A stretch of 32,484 bases of DNA. It comes from Paraburkholderia antibiotica. Lineage in GTDB: Bacteria > Pseudomonadota > Gammaproteobacteria > Burkholderiales > Burkholderiaceae. The notes under the pieces are model-generated. The model ran no database searches. It saw nothing but the letters and a program-made list of their open reading frames with translations, and was not told the origin of the DNA. A program made the position numbers and the translations under genes. The DNA lies in NCBI RefSeq assembly GCF_012927125.1, contig NZ_JABBFZ010000038.1:1-32484 (forward strand), in the 5' to 3' direction. Positions within the stretch are counted from its first letter, which is position 1, and each line of letters starts with the position of its first letter. Positions 16,572-24,109 of the stretch are shown here, one piece after another.

Positions 16572-18665
16572 ATGACACGCGCGCGCTCATCATGGATATC
16601 GCATTGCCTGATGCTCGCGCTACTGGCGGTCAGTCTGCTCTCCGGGTGTGCGATGGTGACGGTCAGTTCGCTCGGCCCCGAGCAATACATCGCGATGCGG
16701 CGCGGCGACATTCTGTCGACCGGCCGGCTCAGCGCCGCGACGCGCGACACGCTTCACGGCGCGGCACTCGACGAAAACACCTGCCAGCGCGAACCGCTCG
16801 ACTGCATCAATACGATTTCGACTGTGGGCGGCATCAACGTCGACCGTCGGCTGTCGAGCCTCGCGGAGCTGTCGTTGCAGATGGCAATGACTCATACGCC
16901 GGCCAATGCGACCGAATGGAGCGACGCCCAGTTCGATCTATGGCTCCGGGCCGCACGGTTTTCCTATGCGTTTCTGTTCCTCGGTCAGCGTACCGCCGGC
17001 GAGCGCGCGTTCGAGGATCGGCAGACCCAGGTCCGCGACTACTATAACTACGCCGTGCAGGAGCTGGCGCGCGCGCTGTTCCTGCGCGGCGCGCTCGATA
17101 CCGATGCCGGTAACGGCGAGCCGGGCACGCAGTTCATTGCGGGCTGGAGCATTCATCTCGACCTCAGTCGGGTCCGGCTGCCCGAGGGCGTGCACGGCCT
17201 GAGCGAAGTGATTCCGGCATCGCGGCTGTCGTTTGCGGGGATCCGCAGCATCTACCGGCGCGATGGTTTGGGCGCGGAACTCGTCGCGGTGATGAACGTT
17301 CCACCGCCCGATGGAAGCACCGACAGCACCGATAGCGATGACAACGCCAGTAACGATAACAGTCGCGACAGAAGCGCCGATGCTCGCGCAAGCACTACGA
17401 CCCAAAGCAGCATGTCGCCACGCGGCGGAACACGCTCGAAGCGACGCGTCGTAGCGACGCCATTCTTCAGTGAAATGCCATCGCCGAACGTCACCGCGTT
17501 GATCTGGTTCAGCCAGGGCACGCTCGACCAGGTGCTGGCGTCGCACGACGTCGTGCTGTCCGTCTACGATCCGTACCGCGAAGAAAGTGTCGAGCGGCAT
17601 GGGCAGACCGTGCCGCTATCGGCCAACTTCAGTGCGGGCTATGGAATCTGGCTCGCCCGTTCGGGCTTTGCCGGTCAGTCTTTGCGCACGCTGTTCGGAC
17701 GCGCGCGCGGCATCGATAGTCCGCGCATCTATATGATGCAGCCGTACGATCCCAATCGACGGATCGTGCTGATGCTGCACGGTCTCGCAAGCAGCCCGGA
17801 AGCATGGGTCAACGTCGCCAACGATATTCAGGGCGACGAAATGCTGCGACAGCATTTCCAGGTGTGGCAGGTCTACTACCCGACCAACGCACCGATTCTG
17901 GTCAACCTCGCGCGAATCCGGCGCGCCGCGCAGCAGACGCTTGCCCACTTCGATCCCGACGGCACGGCGCCCGCGTCGCACGGCATGGTGCTGATCGGAC
18001 ACAGCATGGGCGGCGTTCTGGCAAGACTGCTCGTGTCGACTTCCGACGACGAACTCTGGACCGCGTTCAAGGCCAACTACGTGCCGGAGGGGGCGGACAT
18101 CGATCGCCACGAGGAGCGGCTCAATCGGTTGCTAACGTTCACACCGATGCCGCAGGTCGAGCGCGCGATTTTTATTGCCGCGCCGCATCGCGGCACGCCG
18201 TTCGCGAGCAACCGGTTATCGCGCTGGGCGGCCAATCTCATACGCCTGCCACTCGCCCTTCTGAACGAAATCGAGGACGTGCTGCAGACGGCAACCAACA
18301 TCGATTCGCAAGGCAAGACCCTTCATGTGCCGAACAGCATCGAACAGTTGCGCGAAACCGATCCGCTGATTCGCGCGACCTCGCAATTGCCGATCAGTCC
18401 GCGCGTGTGCTTCCACTCGATCATCGCGAGGCGCAACGCGAACGGCCCGCTCGAAGATTCCAACGATGGCGTGGTGCCTTATCGCAGCGCGCATCTCGCA
18501 GGCGCGCAGTCGGAAATGGTGATCGTCGCCGGGCATAGCGTGCAGGAGACGCCGCAAGCGATCCTCGAGATCAGGCGGATCCTGCACGAGGACATTGAGC
18601 AGATCGATCAGCGCGGGGAAGTGTGTAGTGGCAAAAGCGACGAGCACTCGCCGTCTCTACCCTGA
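16572..18665 (+). CDS. large lipoprotein alpha/beta hydrolase (esterase/lipase-like)
   Basis: A 697-residue protein. The N-terminus is a lipoprotein signal with lipobox LLSGC (C26). About 210 residues of unrecognised helical sequence follow, then a low-complexity Ser/Asp/Thr linker (about 244-295). The C-terminal half is an alpha/beta hydrolase: oxyanion region LMLHGLASSPEAW (H403), nucleophile elbow GHSMGG (S478), a plausible acid D632 in NDGVVPY and base H655 in VAGHSVQE. It is probably an envelope-bound esterase or lipase; the substrate is unknown. The start at 16572 gives the most compact signal peptide; an ATG 33 bases upstream is also in frame. Neither has a clear ribosome-binding site. 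Confidence 0.9.
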   Translation: MTRARSSWISHCLMLALLAVSLLSGCAMVTVSSLGPEQYIAMRRGDILSTGRLSAATRDTLHGAALDENTCQREPLDCINTISTVGGINVDRRLSSLAELSLQMAMTHTPANATEWSDAQFDLWLRAARFSYAFLFLGQRTAGERAFEDRQTQVRDYYNYAVQELARALFLRGALDTDAGNGEPGTQFIAGWSIHLDLSRVRLPEGVHGLSEVIPASRLSFAGIRSIYRRDGLGAELVAVMNVPPPDGSTDSTDSDDNASNDNSRDRSADARASTTTQSSMSPRGGTRSKRRVVATPFFSEMPSPNVTALIWFSQGTLDQVLASHDVVLSVYDPYREESVERHGQTVPLSANFSAGYGIWLARSGFAGQSLRTLFGRARGIDSPRIYMMQPYDPNRRIVLMLHGLASSPEAWVNVANDIQGDEMLRQHFQVWQVYYPTNAPILVNLARIRRAAQQTLAHFDPDGTAPASHGMVLIGHSMGGVLARLLVSTSDDELWTAFKANYVPEGADIDRHEERLNRLLTFTPMPQVERAIFIAAPHRGTPFASNRLSRWAANLIRLPLALLNEIEDVLQTATNIDSQGKTLHVPNSIEQLRETDPLIRATSQLPISPRVCFHSIIARRNANGPLEDSNDGVVPYRSAHLAGAQSEMVIVAGHSVQETPQAILEIRRILHEDIEQIDQRGEVCSGKSDEHSPSLP

Positions 18666-18671
18666 AAATCG

Positions 18672-18703
18672 TTGCTACAAATTACGTAGCAAATGCTACG
18701 CCT
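18672..18703. repeat. alternating GCTAC/GTAGC inverted repeats
   Basis: TTGCTAC is followed seven bases later by GTAGCAA, and that arm is followed four bases later by GCTAC, so the middle arm can pair with either neighbour. It lies within 10 bases of the hydrolase stop codon. There is no T run, so a terminator role is uncertain; two alternative hairpins are possible. Confidence 0.35.
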
Positions 18704-18780
18704 CGTCGGCAGGCCCATCATTATTCGCGCGGGATTCGCGGGCTAATACGAGTGGTTCGCGTTTCCGGACAGATGCTCCC

Positions 18781-18880
18781 TTTTTCCGTGAAACATGGGT
18801 TCGAAAAATCCGGAAAGGGTTTAAAAAACAGTGGGTTGCTTCGCGGCGCCGAGACTCTCGAATGTTTCACGGTGAAAAAG
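18781..18880. repeat. spaced inverted pair of TTTCAC/GTGAAA elements
   Basis: TTTTTCCGTGAAACAT at the left end is nearly the reverse complement of ATGTTTCACGGTGAAAAA at 18862-18879, about 65 bp away. The right copy itself contains TTTCAC-G-GTGAAA (18865-18877). Its half-site TGTTTCAC is that of the widespread chromosomal parS, but the full palindrome is broken by one extra base. Confidence 0.35.
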
Positions 18881-20728
18881 CTCGTCGATTCGACTGGAGA
18901 ATGTTTTCCTTGAGCGCGCAACGGTCGAATCGTCGTTACTTTGCTCGAATTAAGGCAGGAGCGGCAAATATTTGTTATGGCCCCAAATAATAAATTGGCC
19001 TCGTGCTGCCGTTCTTTTCGACCGCTCCCTTCGAATAGGCCGCGCTCACAATCGCATGCAACGCACGATATGAAGCTCGGCGTATCGGCGAAATCGCTCG
19101 CACGCCCCTGTTGATCTTATGTCGTGGGGCCTCTGTTTCGAAGAGGAAGACGCTGTCGGCCGCTCGTGATGCACATGGTATTGAGGTTGAGAGAAGGAAA
19201 GCATCGAGCAGCGCACGTGCGGAGCTAGCGGAGGAATCGACTAGGGACGTTATCGCTGCTGGGGCAAGCGCAAGGAAGCTGGCGAATCTGCCGATTGGGA
19301 ATAGACGAAGCGGCGACAGAATCGGATGGGAGAGTTGGTCGTTCCGGGGGAAGAAGTCTTCGGGCCAGTGAACTCGACAGCAAGCCCCGGTTCAATGGAT
19401 TGCCGTGAGGATCGAGACCGAGTTCCATAGCCGCGGAATGCCGGCTGTCCCGAAAACAGGTGCCCGGTAGGTAGGTCGTGATCGCGCTATTTGTGAGATT
19501 CGCATTCTCGACCAAAGTCGCTCTAATGGGCGGAAGCGCGGGGACGGGCGAACTGGGGAGGACCACTTTCACATCAGCATATCTGTCGTTGGCACGCGAT
19601 TTGGTTGCTTTTTGCGGGAGCAAAAAAGCTAAGTTCTGGTCGGACTTGATATGTCCAGGTCTCCAATTCTTGGCAGATAGCAACTTCCATTAATGTCCGA
19701 AATCGGCCACCGCCTTACCCCAGCCCTTTCCCAGCACCAGATTCGGATAGTTCTCGATAGCCACACGCACTCGAAACAGACCGGCTCTGCAACGGGTTGC
19801 CGGGTTAGCCGATCGATATCCACGTTCAGATGGCACTGCTCAATTCGTGTCCGCAAGACTGTCGTTGTCTATCGCCTTCGCTGTGACATTTCTTCCGAAC
19901 GGGCAGGAGCCGTTTTCGACGAAGTCCGCAGCACAACCTTGTGCGTGGCGGCTATCTATCGTTTCCGAAAAGTTGAGGCTTGGTGTCGTCGCAAGGAAGC
20001 TATTTATTTTGCCGGACACTAAAGACTCGTACACGGAGTGGCGTCAAAGGGGAACATGATCTTTCGAGAGGAAATTTCTAGTTAGTTCCAGACTGCGCCC
20101 AGTGTCCCTTTCTGGCATTCCCGCGGATTTCCCGCCGATCCTTGGGAACCGCGCCACGGAAGATTCAATCCTCGACTCCGAATCTCCTTTCGAACAGCAC
20201 GCGTCGGAAGGCGACGATCCAAGAAGTATGAGGAGCACAGATACAGCAACCGGTCTAATTGATGCGTTCAGCGAATGCCATCGTCGAAACCGTCCAAGGC
20301 CATTGTTGTCTGTAAAGTCCCCGCCATTCGAGTTGAAGCTTCCGGCGACATCCGACTATGCCGATGCCTTCCGGCGCGTCCGACATCGGGACAGGTCAAC
20401 ATCAAATTGATGTCGGCTTACCACAACCTCTCAACCCGGCTAACGAACACCCGGCGGATTGAAGCATGGCTCTCCAGGGTCACGCGCGAGCGTCGGGCTC
20501 GGTTATTTCTCGGATGGCAATCCAGTGCTCAGCGCATCAGTCGATCTTGGGCAAACAACCGATCGACTTTTTCCGACCCCAAGACCATCGCCATGGACTG
20601 CTGGCGGCGGGACCGACAGTAGATCTTGAGACCGGAATGAGCCATCGTCCTGGGGTATCCCGCATAGAAAACCCGCATCGCCACCACCTAACCCACCAAA
20701 TTTTCATTGACTCGCACCTCACCGTGAA

Positions 20729-20789
20729 GTGTCTAGAGTCTAGACACACCCCACCTACCTACTCGGCCAGGTGTCTAGACTCTAGACAC
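20729..20789. other. candidate parS: twin 19-bp palindromes
   Basis: GTGTCTAGA-G-TCTAGACAC at 20729-20747 and GTGTCTAGA-C-TCTAGACAC at 20771-20789. Each is a perfect 9-bp-arm palindrome; they are exact reverse complements of one another and their centres are 42 bp apart, four DNA turns. They lie 90-150 bp past the parB stop, where partition sites of plasmid and secondary-chromosome par loci are often found. No other copy was noticed in the window. Binding by this ParB is inferred. Confidence 0.65.
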
Positions 20790-20823
20790 TCAACCGTCCC
20801 AACCCCACGGCCCGAAGCACCAA

Positions 20824-20853
20824 TAAAAAAGCCCGCTTCAAAGCAGGCTTTTC
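20824..20853 (-). terminator. terminator of the parAB operon
   Basis: On the minus strand AAAAGCCTGC and GCGGGCTTTTTT form a G/C-rich stem with a short loop followed by six T. It lies 25 bp after the parB stop, between parB and the palindromes. The A-rich opposite side may also give termination for any plus-strand transcript. Confidence 0.85.
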
Positions 20854-20877
20854 TCCAACATCAAATCCAACCGACGA

Positions 20878-21852
20878 TCAACTCGTCTTCGGTTGTGACT
20901 GGAACATCTGTCCAATCAGTTGGCGGATCTGGACCTCCTGGGCCTCGGTGATCACCCCGGTCTTAATCTTTATCGTGAAGTTGCTGATGTCCTTTGTGAT
21001 GCTGCCCGCGTGTTCCCGTCCCGCGAAAAACTTTTCGATGCTGCGTCCGCTAGTGCCTGCCGACGTCGTCTGCCGTGTAGCCAAGGCGGTAATCGCCGAC
21101 GCGACCTTACCCTGATCCATTTCGCCTCTAACCAGAAGCGGCCAGATTTCACGCGCAGCTTTGATGCCATCCTCACCGTGCTTCTTGATCGCCGCAGCGA
21201 TCGCCTGCGCCGCCGTTCCGCCCAAAAGACGTGGCTGGATATCCAGATCCTTTTTGATGAAATCCGGCAGATTATCGAACGCGAGAAACTGATACAGCCC
21301 TGCGCGAGACAATCCCATCGCTTCAGCGAGGCGCTTGCGATTCGGAAACTCAGTCTCCGATCGGCGGATCGACACGCCGATTTCATAGTCGGTCAAGTCG
21401 TCACGGCTAATGTTTTCGACCATCGCCAAAACAGCCATGTCCGAATCGGAGCAGTCTGCCACCACGGCCTTGATCGTGTCGTGTCCCAACATCTTGTGCG
21501 CGCGCCAGCGACGCTCGCCGGCCACGATCTGGTAGTCGTCAGCGACACGACGAACCACGATCGGCTGCATCAGCCCGACCTCGCGGATGGACTCAGCGAG
21601 TTCCGCGAGCTTGGCCTCGTTGAACACCCGGCGCGGCTGCCAGGGGTTCGGCAAAATCCCCGCGACCGGCAACTGCGACGCGACACCGGTCGACTCGAGC
21701 TCCTGCACGCGAAGTTGCGCAACGGCCAGCGCGCCGGCAAGTCCAGGTGCCGTCTGGGTGCGATTGCTGCGCTTCACCTCTTCCTCGTTGATGGACGAGG
21801 TTTTACGGATACCGGACGTCTTGGCCAGCAACTGTTCTCGCATATTGCTCAT
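20878..21852 (-). CDS. parB: ParB-family centromere-binding protein
   Basis: A 324-residue partition protein. The N-terminal ParB/Spo0J domain shows PNPWQPRRVFNEAKLAELAESI (about 68-89), EVGLMQPIVVRR and the CTP-binding motif AGERRWRAHK (G112-E113-R114-R115). A helix-turn-helix follows (about 160-205, NRKRLAEAMGLSRAGLYQFLAFDNLP), and a C-terminal dimerisation part. It should bind the parS palindromes downstream and work with ParA to segregate the replicon. I chose ATG 21852 because it overlaps the parA stop by four bases (ATGA) and has GGAGG eight bases upstream; an ATG 15 bases earlier is also in frame. Confidence 0.95.
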   Translation of the reverse strand: MSNMREQLLAKTSGIRKTSSINEEEVKRSNRTQTAPGLAGALAVAQLRVQELESTGVASQLPVAGILPNPWQPRRVFNEAKLAELAESIREVGLMQPIVVRRVADDYQIVAGERRWRAHKMLGHDTIKAVVADCSDSDMAVLAMVENISRDDLTDYEIGVSIRRSETEFPNRKRLAEAMGLSRAGLYQFLAFDNLPDFIKKDLDIQPRLLGGTAAQAIAAAIKKHGEDGIKAAREIWPLLVRGEMDQGKVASAITALATRQTTSAGTSGRSIEKFFAGREHAGSITKDISNFTIKIKTGVITEAQEVQIRQLIGQMFQSQPKTS

Positions 21853-23075
21853 TGCGCGTTCCTCCACTTTTCCGAATAAATCTCGTCGATCCAGCGACAG
21901 TAGTCGACGAGAGGCTGCCGCACGCGTTGTAGCGATTTAGCCGCGCTATGGTTGCTGCTGATATCAAACACTGTCGAGAACGCCAACGCACCGGTACTCA
22001 TCACGGAACTCGCCGGCACTTCGATCGAATGCAGCCAGTTTTCGTAAGCGCTTTGCGCCCACGCGCGCACGATTGGCGCCGACGAATTTCGCCCGTAATC
22101 GACCCGCGACAGCACCAGCGAAACGAAGTCGTATTTCTTGTCCTTCTCGAACTTGATAAAGCTCTTCGAGACGTCCGAAAACAATCGCCAGAACGACAGC
22201 GAACTGATGAAGTCGAGGTTCTCCGGCACCATCGGCATCACCATCGCATCCGCGGCCATGAGCGCATTCAGATTGAGATACGACAGCGACGGCGACGTGT
22301 CCATCAGGATGTAGTCATACTTCTTGCGCAACGGCTCGAGGCCCTGGCGAAGCACGGTCCAGAAGCGGAAGCCCGGTCGGATCTTCTGCATTGCCGGCAG
22401 ATGGAATTCAGCACCGATCAGTTCCGTATGCGCGGGAATCACATCGATGCCGTCCCAGTACGTCGACTGGATCCGACCTTCCAGACCGCCTTCGATATCC
22501 TGATCGTAGACGTAGGGCAGCACCGTATCTTCCGGCGTAACGTCCTTCTCCGCGTACAGACCGCACAATTCGGAAAGCGACGCTTGCGGGTCGAGGTCGA
22601 CCACCAGCACCTTGCGCCCGCGCAACGACAGTCCCTGCGCGAGGCACATCGTGGTGGTTGTTTTTGCGGAGCCGCCTTTGAGTTGGGCCGTGATGATGAT
22701 TTTGCCGGCCGGCTCCTTCAGCCGGGTCACCAACGGCGTCTGATAGATGTCAGAAATTTTCTGCACCCAGATGCGCGCTTCTTCCAGCGTGAAGGTGCGG
22801 GTTCGCCCAGTACCTGCAGCGGTGCCCGACGGGAGTTCACTGTCGCCCTTGGTTGCAAGATACTGAACCTGCGAATGCGAGATGTTGCACATCTCAGCGA
22901 TTTCGCCGGTTTTAAAAACGGGAGCCGCTTTTCTAGGACGCGGAGCCAGAATCGTGTCACGAAGCTCATTGGTAAAAATCGTGACTTTTTCTGCGAACTC
23001 GCTGATCTGCTCAAAGTGAACGGTTCGATCTACGGCAGGAAGTTGGCTCGTTCTGACCATTCTGAGGTTTTCCAA
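21849..23075 (-). CDS. parA: ParA-family partition ATPase with N-terminal HTH
   Basis: A 408-residue ParA of the long, P1-like (type Ia) class. Residues about 53-105 form a MerR-like helix-turn-helix (TGEIAEMCNISHSQVQYLATKG..FTLEEARIWV), the part that lets such ParAs repress their own promoter. The deviant Walker A box is QLKGGSAKTTTT (signature K133, K138), Walker A' is VVDLDPQASLS (158-168), and Walker B is YILMDTSPSLS. It forms ATP-dependent gradients on the nucleoid that pull ParB-parS complexes. It is the first gene of the parAB operon. The ATG at 23075 lies inside the spacer of a 12-bp inverted repeat and a second in-frame ATG at 23060 lies in its left arm, so the start is not fully certain. 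Confidence 0.95.
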   Translation of the reverse strand: MENLRMVRTSQLPAVDRTVHFEQISEFAEKVTIFTNELRDTILAPRPRKAAPVFKTGEIAEMCNISHSQVQYLATKGDSELPSGTAAGTGRTRTFTLEEARIWVQKISDIYQTPLVTRLKEPAGKIIITAQLKGGSAKTTTTMCLAQGLSLRGRKVLVVDLDPQASLSELCGLYAEKDVTPEDTVLPYVYDQDIEGGLEGRIQSTYWDGIDVIPAHTELIGAEFHLPAMQKIRPGFRFWTVLRQGLEPLRKKYDYILMDTSPSLSYLNLNALMAADAMVMPMVPENLDFISSLSFWRLFSDVSKSFIKFEKDKKYDFVSLVLSRVDYGRNSSAPIVRAWAQSAYENWLHSIEVPASSVMSTGALAFSTVFDISSNHSAAKSLQRVRQPLVDYCRWIDEIYSEKWRNAQ

Positions 23076-23098
23076 TAAAATTCCAGAAACCTCAGAAT
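23059..23098. promoter_or_regulatory. parA operator candidate (12-bp-arm inverted repeat)
   Basis: ATTCTGAGGTTT at 23059-23070 is the exact reverse complement of AAACCTCAGAAT at 23087-23098, with 16 bases between. It straddles the parA start codon. Long ParAs with an N-terminal HTH bind such sites to repress parAB. The core TGAGGTT is shared with the iterons of the neighbouring origin, so Rep might also touch it. Confidence 0.65.
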
Positions 23099-23107
23099 AC
23101 AGGAAAT

Positions 23108-23160
23108 ACTTGGAAATAGCTTTTTAAATTACTGTTTTTATGCAGATTTTTGTGCATTCT
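23108..23160. other. A/T-rich stretch beside the iterons, possible unwinding element
   Basis: A run dominated by A and T (with TTTTTAAATTACTGTTTTTA) between the parA operator and the first iteron. Iteron origins need an easily melted segment, and this is one of two candidates; the other lies at 23603-23730. I see no exact DnaA box (TTATCCACA) in the region. Confidence 0.45.
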
Positions 23161-23236
23161 CGCATTTCTGGGTTAATTGGGTCCGGAAAATAAGCGACGG
23201 ACGCTCACTCTCGACACGAGAACCCATCCCGGTAAG

Positions 23237-23602
23237 GCACAAATGACCTCACCTTCATAGCCAGAACGGCTTCATCCCCCTGCAGTTGCTTAAAAAACAG
23301 GCGCCCGGTGAGGTCATTTGTGCATTTTTCTGTTTCTATCTCTCCGCAGGCTTTCCGTTGAGCACAATTAACCTCACCTTCAGCGTCCTCTAAGAGCCTT
23401 AAAACGAATCTTCGAGAGGAACGAGAGGCTCAAAAGAGCAAATGCACAATCAACCTCACCTACAAATTCCCGCGCGATAGCCTCTCAACGCACCATCGGT
23501 CGACACAAAAGCAGGGGAGCACATCCGAATGCACAACGAACCTCACCTAGCTCCGAAAACGGCTGTCCCGTCGATCAACGAATTCGCACAATCAACCTCA
23601 CC
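23237..23602 (-). repeat. left iteron block (reverse-oriented)
   Basis: Copies at 23237-23254, 23362-23379, 23444-23461, 23531-23548 and 23586-23602 read GCACAA..(A)ACCTCACCT on the plus strand. A single forward copy lies at 23307-23323. Spacing is loose (55-90 bp), unlike the phased right block, so this block may serve copy-number control more than opening. Confidence 0.8.
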
Positions 23603-23640
23603 ATGCTGCGCTGCGCCATTTCTTCCTTTTCTGTTCAGCC

Positions 23641-23683
23641 GGTTTGTAGGTTGTTTTTTAAAAACCAGAACGAACCAACAAAC
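23641..23683. repeat. imperfect hairpin with T6A5 loop at the centre of the origin
   Basis: GGTTTGTAGGTTG and GAACCAACAAACC can pair at 11 of 13 positions around a TTTTTTAAAAA stretch. It sits between the two oppositely oriented iteron blocks, where duplex opening could begin. Confidence 0.5.
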
Positions 23684-23731
23684 CCACGGAGGATTTCGAT
23701 CTTCAATTGATTCAAATGCTTAGTATCGGAA

Positions 23732-24053
23732 AGGTGAGGTAGGTTGTGTCATAGGTGAGGTTTGTTGTGCAGGAAGGTGCGGTTCGCTGTGCAGCAAGGT
23801 GAGATTGTTTCCCCACCAAGGTGAGATTCGGTGTGCCTTGCAGATACGGCTTGCACACAGGTGAGGTTGGTTGTGTACAGTCGGCCCGACAGCCTCAAAT
23901 GCCTGATGGCACAAGGCTTTGAAGCGCTATGCGCGAATTCGGAGGTGAGGTTGGTTGTGTATCAGGTGAGGTTCTATGTGCGAAAACACGTTCGCTGACG
24001 CAAACCTTGGACGCTCCCCGGCATCGCGGCTTCGAAGGTGAGGTTCTGTGTGT
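23732..24053 (+). repeat. right iteron block (forward-oriented, phased)
   Basis: Nine copies, starting at 23732, 23753, 23775, 23797, 23819, 23859, 23943, 23964 and 24036. The copy at 23797 is degenerate in its second half (GTTTCCCC). Variation falls mostly at positions 11-13, while AGGTGAGGTT and the final GTG are nearly fixed. The last copy ends at the -35 box of the rep promoter. Confidence 0.85.
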
Positions 24054-24081
24054 TGACAGCTCACCACCGCCTGCTTACAGT
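24053..24081 (+). promoter_or_regulatory. sigma70-type promoter of rep
   Basis: A perfect -35 TTGACA (24053-24058), a 17-base spacer and a -10 TACAGT (24076-24081). The expected start of transcription is near 24088, about 20 bases before the rep ATG. The -35 touches the final iteron (24036-24053), so Rep bound there would block the promoter and limit its own synthesis. Confidence 0.65.
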
Positions 24082-24109
24082 CCCGGGAGCGAAAAAGTGG
24101 ACGAAGAAC

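Larger units (their letters stand above)
18666..20728. other. 2-kb gene-poor region
   Basis: No frame on either strand has a recognisable domain, a good ribosome-binding site and normal codon use. The G+C content is visibly lower and less codon-periodic than in flanking genes. It contains GCTAC/GTAGC repeats right after the hydrolase stop (18672-18703) and a pair of GTGAAA-type inverted elements (18781-18880), listed separately. It looks like decayed or acquired DNA next to the partition locus. Confidence 0.45.
23237..24053. other. iteron-type replication origin with divergent iteron blocks
   Basis: About 15 copies of an 18-bp repeat with consensus AGGTGAGGTTNGTTGTGC. On the parA side five copies are in reverse orientation (23237, 23362, 23444, 23531, 23586) and one is forward (23307). 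On the rep side all are forward (23732, 23753, 23775, 23797 degenerate, 23819, 23859, 23943, 23964, 24036). The first five on the rep side are spaced 21-22 bp, two helical turns, so Rep would bind one face. The initiator encoded at 24110 is the expected binder. The gap between the two blocks is A/T-rich and carries a hairpin. Confidence 0.88.

Noticed and set aside
19225..19683. 152-codon minus-strand open frame in the gene-poor zone
   Set aside because: Pro/Ser/Arg-rich, with no recognisable motif or translation signal; more likely chance or decayed sequence.
24038..24109. 24-codon N-terminal extension of Rep
   Set aside because: It overlaps the last iteron and lies upstream of the predicted promoter start, with no similarity to the initiator.
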